Shown: positions 28,149 through 36,507, numbered from the stretch's first letter. The stretch is DNA of 41,027 bases from an uncultured Clostridia bacterium (GCA_944387525.1 CALXFF010000015.1:1-41027), one strand, 5' to 3'. The notes: generated by a model not told the origin, from the letters alone. Numbers and translations are program-made.

Positions 28149-28743
28149 TTATTTTAAATTCATTTTAATTAGTTCATAAGCTTTTTTTATATCTATATCA
28201 TTTGAAATTTGTATTCCAGTATTCTTTATTTTTTCAAACATTTTCTGTTTTACACTATTAATCTCTCCTAATGTTTTTCCTTCAAAATCGCTTTCATTCT
28301 CGAATTCAATTAAAGTTCCTAAATTCTCAACTATTTGAAATGCAAATTCTATTCCATCTTTTGCATAAACAATGACATGATATTTAACTTCAATAAGTTC
28401 ATTAAATCCTAAACATTCAAATATTTTTTTGGCTTTCTCTATATCTTGAATATCTAGACTTATTTTTTGCTCTGATATTACATTACCGCTTAATATCATA
28501 TTCTTTATTTTTATATGTAATCTTTTTTAATTCTTTATCAGCTAATTTTAGATTTCTAAGTAATATTGAATTCTTTAAAATATGTTGTATATTATTTTTA
28601 TTCAATTCTTGTAATTTTGAAGTCATATAGATATCATCAATATCACTTTCTCTTATAATCTTAAATCCTAGGTGTTTTAATTTTTCAAAAGCATCTTCAA
28701 TGTCTTCATTGACTTTTACAGTAATCTCTATTTGTTTCATCAT
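28149..28743 (-). pseudogene. CYTH-domain protein (CyaB/ThTPase-like), broken by a single-base insertion
   Basis: Two overlapping frames: 28743 to 28483 (N-terminal half, QIEITVKV, LKHLGFKIIRESDIDDIY) and 28499 to 28149 (C-terminal half, KAKKIFECLGFNELIEV, GTLIEFE, repeated family elements). Removing one base (G at 28488 on the plus strand) joins them as KNKEYDIKGNVISEQK and gives 197 residues, the normal CYTH length. The family hydrolyses or cyclises triphosphates (thiamine triphosphate, ATP). The first Glu of the ExExK signature is Gln here, so activity is uncertain. AAAGGAG lies 6 nt before the ATG. Confidence 0.72.
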
Positions 28744-28776
28744 TAAATTCTCCTTTCATAATTAAAAAAATTATAT

Positions 28777-28819
28777 AACAAAAAGGAGAAATTTTCAATA
28801 AAAATTTCTCCTTTTTGTT
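28777..28819 (-). terminator. Strong terminator of the kinase/radical-SAM/NADAR/GreA-like operon
   Basis: A perfect 19-bp stem (28777-28795 with 28801-28819) with loop CAATA on the plus strand. It lies just past the GreA-like stop (28832) and ahead of the CYTH ribosome site. AT-rich flanks on both sides let it act on either strand. Confidence 0.85.
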
Positions 28820-28831
28820 TAAGCATTTAGC

Positions 28832-29293
28832 TTAGATTCTTGTAATTTCTTCAATTTGAATTATCATACCATTGAAGTTTACGATTTCTTTAATATGTTT
28901 ACCTAAAAGTGCTTGTGCAAAAGGTGCTTTACATGACATAATATTATTATCTAAGTTTCCTTCGTTATCTCCTAAAATAATGTATGTTTCCTCTTCTCCA
29001 TCGCAAATAACTTTAACTTTTGAACCTACGATTACATTACCATCAAAATTTCTATATTCACTTGTTTCTTCGATAATTTTGCAATCTTTAGCTCTTTCAT
29101 AAAGTTTCTGTTTTTTCTGCGGAAGAGTATACATTGCTTTTACTCTAAGTTCCATATACTCTGGATTTTCTCTTAAATCATTGTCACGTTTTGCACTTTC
29201 ACCCATCTCTCTTTGAGTTTCAGTAATCTCACCATCCACATTTTTCAGTTCCTCACAAAGCTTTTTGTACCCTTTTTTCGAAATCAATTCCAT
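28832..29293 (-). CDS. GreA/GreB-like transcript cleavage factor family protein
   Basis: A 153-residue protein with the two-domain Gre layout. The N-terminal coiled coil (about 1-75) contains KGYKKLCEELKN and, at the tip, RDNDLRENPEY in the position of the family GDLSENAEY, keeping the Asp and Glu that enter the RNA polymerase secondary channel. The C-terminal domain (about 80-153) has GSKVKV and APFAQALLGKHIKEIV, matching SPIGxALLGK. Sequence is divergent enough that this is probably not the housekeeping GreA. It is the last gene of a four-gene operon, start overlapping the NADAR stop (TAATG), an unusual location for a Gre protein. Confidence 0.82.
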   Translation of the reverse strand: MELISKKGYKKLCEELKNVDGEITETQREMGESAKRDNDLRENPEYMELRVKAMYTLPQKKQKLYERAKDCKIIEETSEYRNFDGNVIVGSKVKVICDGEEETYIILGDNEGNLDNNIMSCKAPFAQALLGKHIKEIVNFNGMIIQIEEITRI

Positions 29294-29751
29294 TATTTTT
29301 CTCCTTCTTCTTGTTCTGTACGAAGTTTTTCTCTTACTCTAATAAGAATTTTTCCGTAATTGTTTTGACCATCATTATTAGGACCACACCCCCAATAATT
29401 TTCTTTAACTGTTGCCTCAACAATTCTTGCATTACCTGTATCAAGAAGTTTTTGCAAAATATCCTTGTTTTGCTTAAACTTATAATATACAGCATCAAAC
29501 ATTACATCTTGCTTAACTTCTTCCCAATCGCTCCTAAGATTTAATTTTCTATCTCTTCCTATAGTAGAAGCGATTTTAGGTGTTTCTGCATTTTGGATTC
29601 TTATTTTGGTATCAGAATCCATAAATTTTTGTGCTTGATAATAGTGTTCTGAAGTTTTCCAAAACACTCCATCTTTAAAAAATCCATAATTTGAGTATGT
29701 TGCAAGATAGCCATACTCTCCAAGTTCTTTGTAGAATCTTATTTCTTTCAT
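29293..29751 (-). CDS. NADAR family protein (YbiA-like)
   Basis: A 152-residue single-domain protein. ATYSNYGFFKDGVFWKTSEH, HYYQAQKF and ENYWGCGPNNDGQNNYGKIL match the NADAR signatures (EHYYQAxKF and WGxGxxxxGxNxxG). Family members include N-glycosidases acting on riboflavin-pathway intermediates, and ADP-ribose/NAD-linked enzymes, some in phage-defence or counter-defence settings. Here start and stop each overlap neighbours by one base (TAATG at 29751 and 29293), so it is strictly coupled to the radical-SAM-like and GreA-like genes. The exact substrate is unknown. Confidence 0.85.
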   Translation of the reverse strand: MKEIRFYKELGEYGYLATYSNYGFFKDGVFWKTSEHYYQAQKFMDSDTKIRIQNAETPKIASTIGRDRKLNLRSDWEEVKQDVMFDAVYYKFKQNKDILQKLLDTGNARIVEATVKENYWGCGPNNDGQNNYGKILIRVREKLRTEQEEGEK

Positions 29752-31406
29752 TATTTTAACCTCTGTCCGGGAACTAAATACATTGTTTTAAGGTCGGTTG
29801 CAGTATAGATTTCGTCCACTTTATTTTCGAGTTTAATATTAATTCTTTCTGCTACTTGTCCCTCTTCACTAGCTGTGTCAAACATATTTAGTTTCTCTAT
29901 TACAATACTGTTATCGTAGTTACAGCTTAATCTCCAAGAAATACCTTCTTGGGACATTTTGCTATTATACATCCCATAATTTCGTTCATGTACAGGTGTA
30001 AGTGGCTCGTTCTCTTTGCTAGTTAAACCTTGGAATTCATGAATTGCTCTTCCTAGGTTACAAATAATACCTGTATCAATTGAGAACTCTGGGTCGAAAA
30101 ATTCTTTTGCTTTGTATCCAGCAATTTGGAGAGCACTAATGTATGCATTTATCATTGGCAAAATTTCATTAATAATATAATCACTTTTTTCTGTCTTACC
30201 AATTTTTTCATATTTTCGTGCCTTATTCTTGCATATTTTTATAACTTCATATACATCCTCCCAAGTAGAATTTTCAAATTTTTCCAAACTTGAAAGATTT
30301 TTAGTCTTCTTATATTCAATAATTGAATTTACCAAAAATCTTTCAGTGACAATATAACCTGAATGTTTTCTTGTTTCTGTTTTAGGATAGATATTAATTC
30401 CATAATTTCCATCTTCTGTAATGCTAGGATTAATAGAATAATAATATCCATCATAGTTAATCATAAGGTATACTTTAGACACTGGGTATATGCTTAAATC
30501 CCCGATTATAAATTTGTGTGCAATTTTCTTAAGCCTTTCTATTGTCTGAATATCTTCATACAAATCAATAGTGTAAAAATCTTCTGGATCTTCTGTTAAC
30601 AAAATACTATGTTCATAAGGATCTTTAATTTTAGATTCTCTCATATTTACATCTTTATTTTTAGAAATCCATAAATAATTACTTGTATGAATTACCTTAT
30701 GTCCTAAAACTTCAGTTTCATTGACATCTTTTATTCTAACTAAAGGCTTATATCTTATCTCTACACACATATTCCTTGAACCAGCACCAGCATTTTCATA
30801 GTAAGGTCTATAGATTCTAAGTATATTAGCCATATCCATAATATAATCGAAACGACTAAAGTTATCACTCAAACACTCCCATCCAATCTCATATGGCGTG
30901 AAAGAAAGTCGTACTCCTCCTAGTCCATTACCATCAAGAGCATTAATTCTTTCATGCATTTCATTGAGAGTTGAATTATACCTACTATAACTTACTGTTG
31001 AAATTCTTGTTGTTACTCCAAGTTCTACATATGCAAGCTTAACAAATGTTTCGAGATATGGATAATTTCCAATGTCATTATCCAAGTATGGAAAAATAAC
31101 TCCATTTCTGTGTTCATATCTATCATAAGTAATAAGTGATTTTCCATTCTCTTTCTGTGGAGTTGCATACTTTAATGCTGCAATTACATTGCGAATTCTA
31201 GCTTCACTCCAAAATTCAACTCTTGCATTTGCTAATTTGCTACAAATTCTACATGCATTCAAGCAACCAATTTGTGGCTGAAAATGCCGAAGTTTAGAGA
31301 AAAAATCCTCTGACATTTCTTTAAATTTTTCGATAAGATATTCTCTTTCTTTGAAATCTTCCTCAGAAATGCACACTTCATCTGTCAATAAAAATTTTTC
31401 CTTCAT
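29751..31406 (-). CDS. Radical SAM-like protein of unknown function
   Basis: A 551-residue protein. Residues 48-55 read CLNACRIC, a CX3CX2C cluster-binding motif as in radical SAM enzymes, which would ligate a [4Fe-4S] cluster. YLDNDIGNYPYLETFVKLAY and VRLSFTPYE follow at the spacing of a TIM-barrel core. The C-terminal half (about 300-551) has no family I recognise. The motif lies further from the N-terminus than in minimal enzymes. GAGGAGG precedes the ATG inside the end of the kinase gene, with 2 nt between the reading frames. Operon partners suggest a nucleotide or nucleoside substrate, which is inference. Confidence 0.75.
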   Translation of the reverse strand: MKEKFLLTDEVCISEEDFKEREYLIEKFKEMSEDFFSKLRHFQPQIGCLNACRICSKLANARVEFWSEARIRNVIAALKYATPQKENGKSLITYDRYEHRNGVIFPYLDNDIGNYPYLETFVKLAYVELGVTTRISTVSYSRYNSTLNEMHERINALDGNGLGGVRLSFTPYEIGWECLSDNFSRFDYIMDMANILRIYRPYYENAGAGSRNMCVEIRYKPLVRIKDVNETEVLGHKVIHTSNYLWISKNKDVNMRESKIKDPYEHSILLTEDPEDFYTIDLYEDIQTIERLKKIAHKFIIGDLSIYPVSKVYLMINYDGYYYSINPSITEDGNYGINIYPKTETRKHSGYIVTERFLVNSIIEYKKTKNLSSLEKFENSTWEDVYEVIKICKNKARKYEKIGKTEKSDYIINEILPMINAYISALQIAGYKAKEFFDPEFSIDTGIICNLGRAIHEFQGLTSKENEPLTPVHERNYGMYNSKMSQEGISWRLSCNYDNSIVIEKLNMFDTASEEGQVAERINIKLENKVDEIYTATDLKTMYLVPGQRLK

Positions 31407-31408
31407 GG

Positions 31409-31978
31409 TTATTTCCTCCTCTGAATTTCCTTGAACAATTTTGCAACATTATTTTCAACATCTAAATTCCCGTTATCAAAGTACACCGTAGAACTACTGT
31501 CTAAAAACTTGGAAAAATTGTAATAGAAAGCATTTCTTCTTTCTGGATTATCTAACAATTTGTCTAACTGTGATTCACCTCTTTCTTTAATTCTTTTTTG
31601 TCTAGTTTCTTCATTTAATTTAATGAAAATTGTTAAATCAGGTTTCAGAATACCATATTTTTCGTATTCTAATTCTACATTAAGTCCTGCTGAATTGTGT
31701 GACACAACCGTATCAATTAAATATCGAACACAATACACATTTTTATTCTTGTAGTCAAAGTCTCTTTTGATTTTTTCAGAAATATAAACTACTGAAGATA
31801 AATAGTATAAATAATGTGCTATTTGTGATGTTTGTCTAACTTCACTATCGATATACTCACGGTTTGCATACTCTATGCTTGGAGTCCGAACTAAAAGCGA
31901 CCCCTCGTCCATTTTGTGCAAATTTTCCGCAACAGTACTTGTTCCTGATCCATCTAGACCAGTAATTACAATAAACAT
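31409..31978 (-). CDS. Thymidylate-kinase-like P-loop nucleotide kinase
   Basis: A 189-residue kinase. ITGLDGSGTSTVAENL (5-20) is the Walker A loop. VYCVRYLIDTVVSHNSAG fits the DRY/catalytic segment of dNMP/dN kinases. FIKLNEETRQKRIKERGE resembles the LID region. Typical Tmk is about 200-210 residues; this is slightly short and lacks the canonical DRY (YCVRY here), so it is probably a specialised relative, not the housekeeping enzyme. AAAGGAGG lies upstream. First gene of the four-gene operon. Confidence 0.82.
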   Translation of the reverse strand: MFIVITGLDGSGTSTVAENLHKMDEGSLLVRTPSIEYANREYIDSEVRQTSQIAHYLYYLSSVVYISEKIKRDFDYKNKNVYCVRYLIDTVVSHNSAGLNVELEYEKYGILKPDLTIFIKLNEETRQKRIKERGESQLDKLLDNPERRNAFYYNFSKFLDSSSTVYFDNGNLDVENNVAKLFKEIQRRK

Positions 31979-31991
31979 ATTAATTCCTCCT

Positions 31992-32017
31992 TTAAAATTT
32001 AATTATAAATTTTAAAC
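31992..32017 (-). promoter_or_regulatory. Palindrome over the operon leader, operator-like
   Basis: 11-bp arms TTTAAAATTTA / TAAATTTTAAA with a 4-bp spacer, between the predicted transcription start (about 32016) and the ribosome site. It could be a repressor site or a hairpin limiting translation. The AT-rich background lowers its weight. Confidence 0.4.
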
Positions 32018-32022
32018 ACAAA

Positions 32023-32051
32023 GTATAAATTTACATAAACATCTTGTCATA
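32023..32051 (-). promoter_or_regulatory. Promoter of the kinase/radical-SAM/NADAR/GreA-like operon
   Basis: On the minus strand ATGACA (32046-32051), a 17-nt spacer and TATACT (32023-32028). It lies in the gap between fic and the kinase gene, giving a leader of about 35 nt. Confidence 0.6.
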
Positions 32052-32119
32052 AAAAAGCCATCTAATCAACCACTTGTACGAAATTTCTGTAAATTTATAA
32101 TTACAAATTAGTATCTATT

Positions 32120-33073
32120 TTAATATTTTCCAAATTCCATTTTTAGTAGAACCATCTCTTTCAATAATTCTTTTTCTTTTAAAGTTTTTATGTTATACGA
32201 TATACCATCTCTTGTTATGTCAAGTAATTTAGCTATTTCTACTTGTGTAATACTTGGATTTTTCTTTATTAAATTAATTATTTTTTCTTGTGTAGTTTCT
32301 TGGTTAGATATTAAAATCATTCCATCTACAGCTTCATCTATAATTTTAAGTATAAACTCAATAAATTCATTTGAATTTCCTGCATTGTTACAATTTTGAA
32401 TAGCAATATAGTATTCTTCTTGATGTTTTCTTATTATACTTTCTATTGGAATATATTTAAATAAATCTTTCCAATGTGCAAGTATTGCTGTTTGCCATAG
32501 TCTAGCAGTTTTTCCATTTCCATCTGAAAAAGGATGTATAAATACAAATTCATAATGAAATATAGAAGATAAAATTAATGGATTAACATTTTCTTTTGCC
32601 TTATTCATCCAATTAAACAAATTATCCATTAATGTCGGAACCATTCTATGAGGTGGAGCCATAAAAATTTGAATATCTCCATCATATACAGCCTCACCAT
32701 GATTTCTAAATTTTCCACTATCATCTTCAATTGCAAAAGTTAATATTCCTTGTACTTTCTTTAAATCTCCCACAGAATATGGATTTATATTATCAATTTT
32801 TTCATAAGCTTTATAAGCATTTTTAACTTCTTGAATATCTTTTTGTTCTCCGATAACAGCTTTTCCATTTATTACTGCTTCAACTTGAAATAATGATAAT
32901 TGGTTATTTTCAATAGCCAAAGAAGAATGAATAGATTTAATTCTTGTTTTTTTTCTTAATTCCGGATATTTATTTATACCTTCAAAATATTTTGCTTCTC
33001 CAATTTTTTCCATTATACTTGACACATAATTTAACATCTTATCCGTAATAGAATATGGTGGATATTTTTCCAT
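32120..33073 (-). CDS. Fic-domain protein with N-terminal inhibitory motif and C-terminal HTH
   Basis: Transfers AMP (or a related group) to target proteins. 317 residues. The inhibitory motif SLAIEN (51-56) fits [S/T]xxxE[G/N] of class II Fic proteins, which block their own ATP site. The Fic core has HPFSDGNGKTAR (180-191); His is present, and Lys replaces the usual Arg after GNG. The flap region carries IFMAPPHRMVP. The C-terminal 60 residues are a winged helix (TQVEIAKLLDITRDGISY), suggesting DNA binding or self-regulation. GAAGG precedes the ATG. Separate from the kinase operon by its own position upstream of that operon's promoter. Confidence 0.93.
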   Translation of the reverse strand: MEKYPPYSITDKMLNYVSSIMEKIGEAKYFEGINKYPELRKKTRIKSIHSSLAIENNQLSLFQVEAVINGKAVIGEQKDIQEVKNAYKAYEKIDNINPYSVGDLKKVQGILTFAIEDDSGKFRNHGEAVYDGDIQIFMAPPHRMVPTLMDNLFNWMNKAKENVNPLILSSIFHYEFVFIHPFSDGNGKTARLWQTAILAHWKDLFKYIPIESIIRKHQEEYYIAIQNCNNAGNSNEFIEFILKIIDEAVDGMILISNQETTQEKIINLIKKNPSITQVEIAKLLDITRDGISYNIKTLKEKELLKEMVLLKMEFGKY

Positions 33074-33163
33074 ACATTACACCTTCTTTACTTATACTTT
33101 TATATTCTATAATATTATTATCATTTAATCATATTTAAAATAAAATATATTTATAAACAAAAA

Positions 33164-33206
33164 AAATGCTACAACTGAATTTTTTGGAAATTCAGTTGTA
33201 GCATTT
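33164..33206 (-). terminator. 19-bp perfect hairpin with U-tract on the minus strand
   Basis: Stem 33164-33182 with 33188-33206, loop TTTGG on the plus strand. On the minus strand it ends in a long T run, so it terminates a minus-strand RNA arising between it and 33405, where there is no minus-strand gene. This points to a small RNA or an element end. The rest of the 332-nt gap 33074-33405 holds fic upstream sequence and the promoter of the next gene. Confidence 0.7.
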
Positions 33207-33295
33207 GGTGCGAACAACGTAGATATCTACAACTCTTTTCACACTTTTAACGACTGATACAAATATCAATCAATTCATTATTCTTAATTTAACAT
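33207..33295 (-). ncRNA. Candidate structured minus-strand small RNA
   Basis: Upstream of the minus-strand terminator are an 8-bp hairpin (GATTGATA / TATCAGTC with a TTTG loop, one G-U) and a 12-bp palindrome (33219-33230). CTACAACT (33227-33234) can also pair with AGTTGTAG (33194-33201) inside the terminator, so two exclusive folds are possible. A weak promoter (TTGAAT, 17 nt, TAAATT) lies further upstream. No coding frame. Confidence 0.35.
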
Positions 33296-33333
33296 AACTT
33301 TTAGGAAGATTCAAGAGTTTTAAACGAAATTCA

Positions 33334-33362
33334 TTGAAAAAAATGTAAATTTATGATATTCT
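33334..33362 (+). promoter_or_regulatory. Promoter of the large metallophosphoesterase gene
   Basis: TTGAAA (33334-33339), a 17-nt spacer and TATTCT (33357-33362). The ATG at 33406 is 44 nt downstream. Confidence 0.6.
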
Positions 33363-33405
33363 TTAGCTGTGTAAATAATTTTTAAAAATATAGGTAGGAA
33401 GAATT

Positions 33406-36369
33406 ATGAACAAAGAATTATCTATAATAATAAAAAGCATTAAAAATAAAAATATCAATTATCGAGATATACCATTAGAGTTAAGAGATAATATAGATAT
33501 TATAGAAACTGAAAGAAAATCAGGAATGAGAGTATATTCTTATAGAGGATACGATGTGATTTTTAATAGATTTTTTGTTCAAGAAGATATAATAGATTTT
33601 ATTGATAAAAGTATATCCGAGACAATAACAACTAATTTTGAATCATTTGATGACTATTATGAATATTTAAAAGGCAATATATATGAAAAGTCTTGCTACT
33701 ATCAATATAAATTTACTTCAAGACAGATAAAAAAATACAAAATAGATATTAATAAGATTAAGAATAATGCCTTTATAGATTATACTATTACAGATGATAA
33801 TTATGATAATGAATTAGAAAATTTAAATTCTGAATTTAAAAATTCAAAATTTAAAAAAGAAAAAAATAAATTATGGATTAATAAAGTTTTAGATTGTAAA
33901 AATTTAAAGGATTTAATGAAAGTTCTAAATAATTTTAAAAAAAGCAAATATTACGAATTTTATTTTGAAGATATACTTATTTACTATTTCATTAAGAATA
34001 AACCGAAAAAAGCATTTAAAATTTTGATGGATTCCATAAATAACTTTGAATACATTATACCAGTATCAGAAGAAAAAATGTGTTTATATTTTTCTGCAAA
34101 AGAAGTGATAAATTCAATTAATTACAATAAAAATGTGCGAGCCCCAGTAACGATTAGCAAACATATAAAGAAATTAAAAAATTTAGCAAATGATATAGAG
34201 AATAATAATTATACAAAAGAAACTAACTGCAAATTCGATATCAAAACAAATTACTTTATAATTAAAGAATCATATAAAATAACAGGAAAACATTGTCCAA
34301 TTATAATCCGAAAGTATTTTGATGATATTAAAGAATTTATAAAATATTTAGATGGAGATTTATCTAATTGTGATTTATCAAAAGCAGTAATTTCAGAAGA
34401 AGATATAAAAAATTGTAAGATAAACGAAAATACATTATTACCATTAGATAGTACAAAAATATCACATATAGTAAATAAGTATTATGAATCTGAAAAGTTT
34501 TGGGTCTTACAAAAATGGACAGATCAAAATGGAAATATTTTACTTGATAAAAAAAGAGAGTTTAAATACTTTTTTAATTATATTTATTATTTGCATAATG
34601 ATTTGAGTAATGCTAATTTGATTTTTTGTGAAGGTCTTTCAAATCTAAAAAATATTGAAGATATTAACTTTAATAATGCACATATTAGAAGTGACATAAT
34701 GGATAAACTTGGATTAAAATATGAAATATTAAATATTTCTAATAATCTTCTTTCATTTGAAAAAACGATAAATAATGAGAAAGAAACACAATTAGTATTA
34801 CATGAAAGTAGAGATTTATTATTAAACGAATCAATGAACGATTATAATAGTTATGCAAGAGTTTCTTATGTTTCAGATATACATTTAATGCATAGATTAC
34901 AAAATTGTAAATCAATATTTGATATTGAATTTACAATAAAAGATATTATAATAAATATCCTGAAAAATAGTAGTAGGATTCTTTTAATAGGTGGAGATGT
35001 ATCGTCTAGCTGTGATTTTTATAAAGTGTTTATTACTGAATTGTCAAAAGAACTAAAAAGATATAGCATAAAAGTTATATTTATTTTGGGTAATCATGAA
35101 TTATGGGATTTTGCTGGGTATAAATTACAAAGTATTATCGATAATTATAAAAATTTAATAATATCAAATGGTATGTATTTTATACATAATAATCTATTAT
35201 ATATTGAAGAAGAAAAGATAGAAGAAATTTCAGAAGAAGAAATGAATAGCTTGTCAGATGATGCAATTAGAGTAAAATTGAAAAAGGCAAAATTAATAAT
35301 TAGTGGAGGAATAGCATTTTCTGGATATAATAGTTATTTTAATGCTAATGCTGGTATTTATAGATATACACTAAATCGAGAGCAAGAAATAGACGAAACT
35401 AAAAAATTCGAGAAAATATATAATAAATTAACCACTTGTATTGCTGATAAGCATGTTATTATCTTTACGCATACTCCTAAAAAAGATTGGTCAAAATCAG
35501 AAGAATATGTTAAAAATTGGGTTTACGTAAGTGGACATACTCATAGAAATTATTTTTATGACGATGGAGAATATAGAATATATGCAGACAATCAATTAGG
35601 ATATAATTATAAAACTGCTTTTGTGAAATCTTTTTGTATAGAGTATGATTATGATCTGTTTTCAGATTATTCAGATGGAATATATACTATAACAAAAACT
35701 CAATACAACGATTTTTATAGAGGAAAAAATATTGAGATGGATTATAATAGAGATGGCGATATATTTATGTTGAAAAAAAACGGATATTATTGTTTTATTA
35801 AACCGTCTGCTAGAGGTTTATCTATATTAAACGGTGGTGCATTAAAATCATTAAATGTAAAAGATGTTCATTATTACTACGATAATATGGATAGTCAAAT
35901 TTTGCTTAATAAAGCTCCCTTAGAAAAATATACTAAATATCAAAAAATCATTTCTAATCAAGTTAAAGAAATTGGCGGTTCTGGAACAATACATGGTTCA
36001 ATTATAGACATTGATTTCTTTAATCACATATATGTTAATCCTTTTGATGGAACACTATCAGGTTATTGTGCTTCTGATATTATAAATAAATATATTTTTG
36101 CTAATATACCATCATTATTAAAGGCTAATTGTCCCACATTATATAAAAATTATACTAAAAAGTTAGGAACTGATAAATCTAATGCACTTATAGTAAAAGG
36201 GCAATCAACAGAAATAATATTAAAACCAACATATTATCCAAGTACAGATATATATAAAGCTTCAAGAGAAATAAAGAAAATGCAAAGATTAAACAATGGA
36301 ATATTAACAGTATGGCATGACAATTATAAAAATTTTTTTAACGACGACACTAGAAAACTTTTAAAATAA
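33406..36369 (+). CDS. Large calcineurin-like metallophosphoesterase with unassigned flanking domains
   Basis: A 987-residue cytoplasmic protein. The middle (about 485-730) is a complete metallophosphoesterase: VSDIHLM (about 490), IGGDVSSS (about 531), LGNHELW (about 562), FTHTPKKDW (about 689) and SGHTHRN (about 710). These ligate two metals and hydrolyse phosphoesters, possibly nucleic acid. The N-terminal 480 residues are Lys/Asn/Ile-rich with DLSNCDLSKA and DLSNANL, resembling short pentapeptide-repeat stretches. The C-terminal 250 residues (GGSGTIHGS, NPFDGTLSGYCASDI) are unassigned. Single-gene unit on the opposite strand from its neighbours, next to mobilisation genes. Probable cargo of a mobile element; a defence role is speculation. 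Confidence 0.83.
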   Translation: MNKELSIIIKSIKNKNINYRDIPLELRDNIDIIETERKSGMRVYSYRGYDVIFNRFFVQEDIIDFIDKSISETITTNFESFDDYYEYLKGNIYEKSCYYQYKFTSRQIKKYKIDINKIKNNAFIDYTITDDNYDNELENLNSEFKNSKFKKEKNKLWINKVLDCKNLKDLMKVLNNFKKSKYYEFYFEDILIYYFIKNKPKKAFKILMDSINNFEYIIPVSEEKMCLYFSAKEVINSINYNKNVRAPVTISKHIKKLKNLANDIENNNYTKETNCKFDIKTNYFIIKESYKITGKHCPIIIRKYFDDIKEFIKYLDGDLSNCDLSKAVISEEDIKNCKINENTLLPLDSTKISHIVNKYYESEKFWVLQKWTDQNGNILLDKKREFKYFFNYIYYLHNDLSNANLIFCEGLSNLKNIEDINFNNAHIRSDIMDKLGLKYEILNISNNLLSFEKTINNEKETQLVLHESRDLLLNESMNDYNSYARVSYVSDIHLMHRLQNCKSIFDIEFTIKDIIINILKNSSRILLIGGDVSSSCDFYKVFITELSKELKRYSIKVIFILGNHELWDFAGYKLQSIIDNYKNLIISNGMYFIHNNLLYIEEEKIEEISEEEMNSLSDDAIRVKLKKAKLIISGGIAFSGYNSYFNANAGIYRYTLNREQEIDETKKFEKIYNKLTTCIADKHVIIFTHTPKKDWSKSEEYVKNWVYVSGHTHRNYFYDDGEYRIYADNQLGYNYKTAFVKSFCIEYDYDLFSDYSDGIYTITKTQYNDFYRGKNIEMDYNRDGDIFMLKKNGYYCFIKPSARGLSILNGGALKSLNVKDVHYYYDNMDSQILLNKAPLEKYTKYQKIISNQVKEIGGSGTIHGSIIDIDFFNHIYVNPFDGTLSGYCASDIINKYIFANIPSLLKANCPTLYKNYTKKLGTDKSNALIVKGQSTEIILKPTYYPSTDIYKASREIKKMQRLNNGILTVWHDNYKNFFNDDTRKLLK

Positions 36370-36507
36370 GAGATAATCAATAATGCTTAAAAAGTACATT
36401 GCTTTTTCTTTATTACAATATAACAAGACATATGAGATGCCAAAAATATAATCAAAAATCTTGAAATAAAAAAAGTAATAAATAACAAATTAGTGTAAAA
36501 ATATCTA

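Noticed and set aside
32085-32110. Near-palindromic AT-rich stretch after fic
   Set aside because: Arms are imperfect and the local base composition makes such matches common.
33219-33235. GTTGTAGAT on the minus strand, resembling the end of a Cas12a direct repeat
   Set aside because: Only one copy with no spaced repeats and no cas gene; it is part of a local palindrome. No CRISPR array is visible anywhere in the window.
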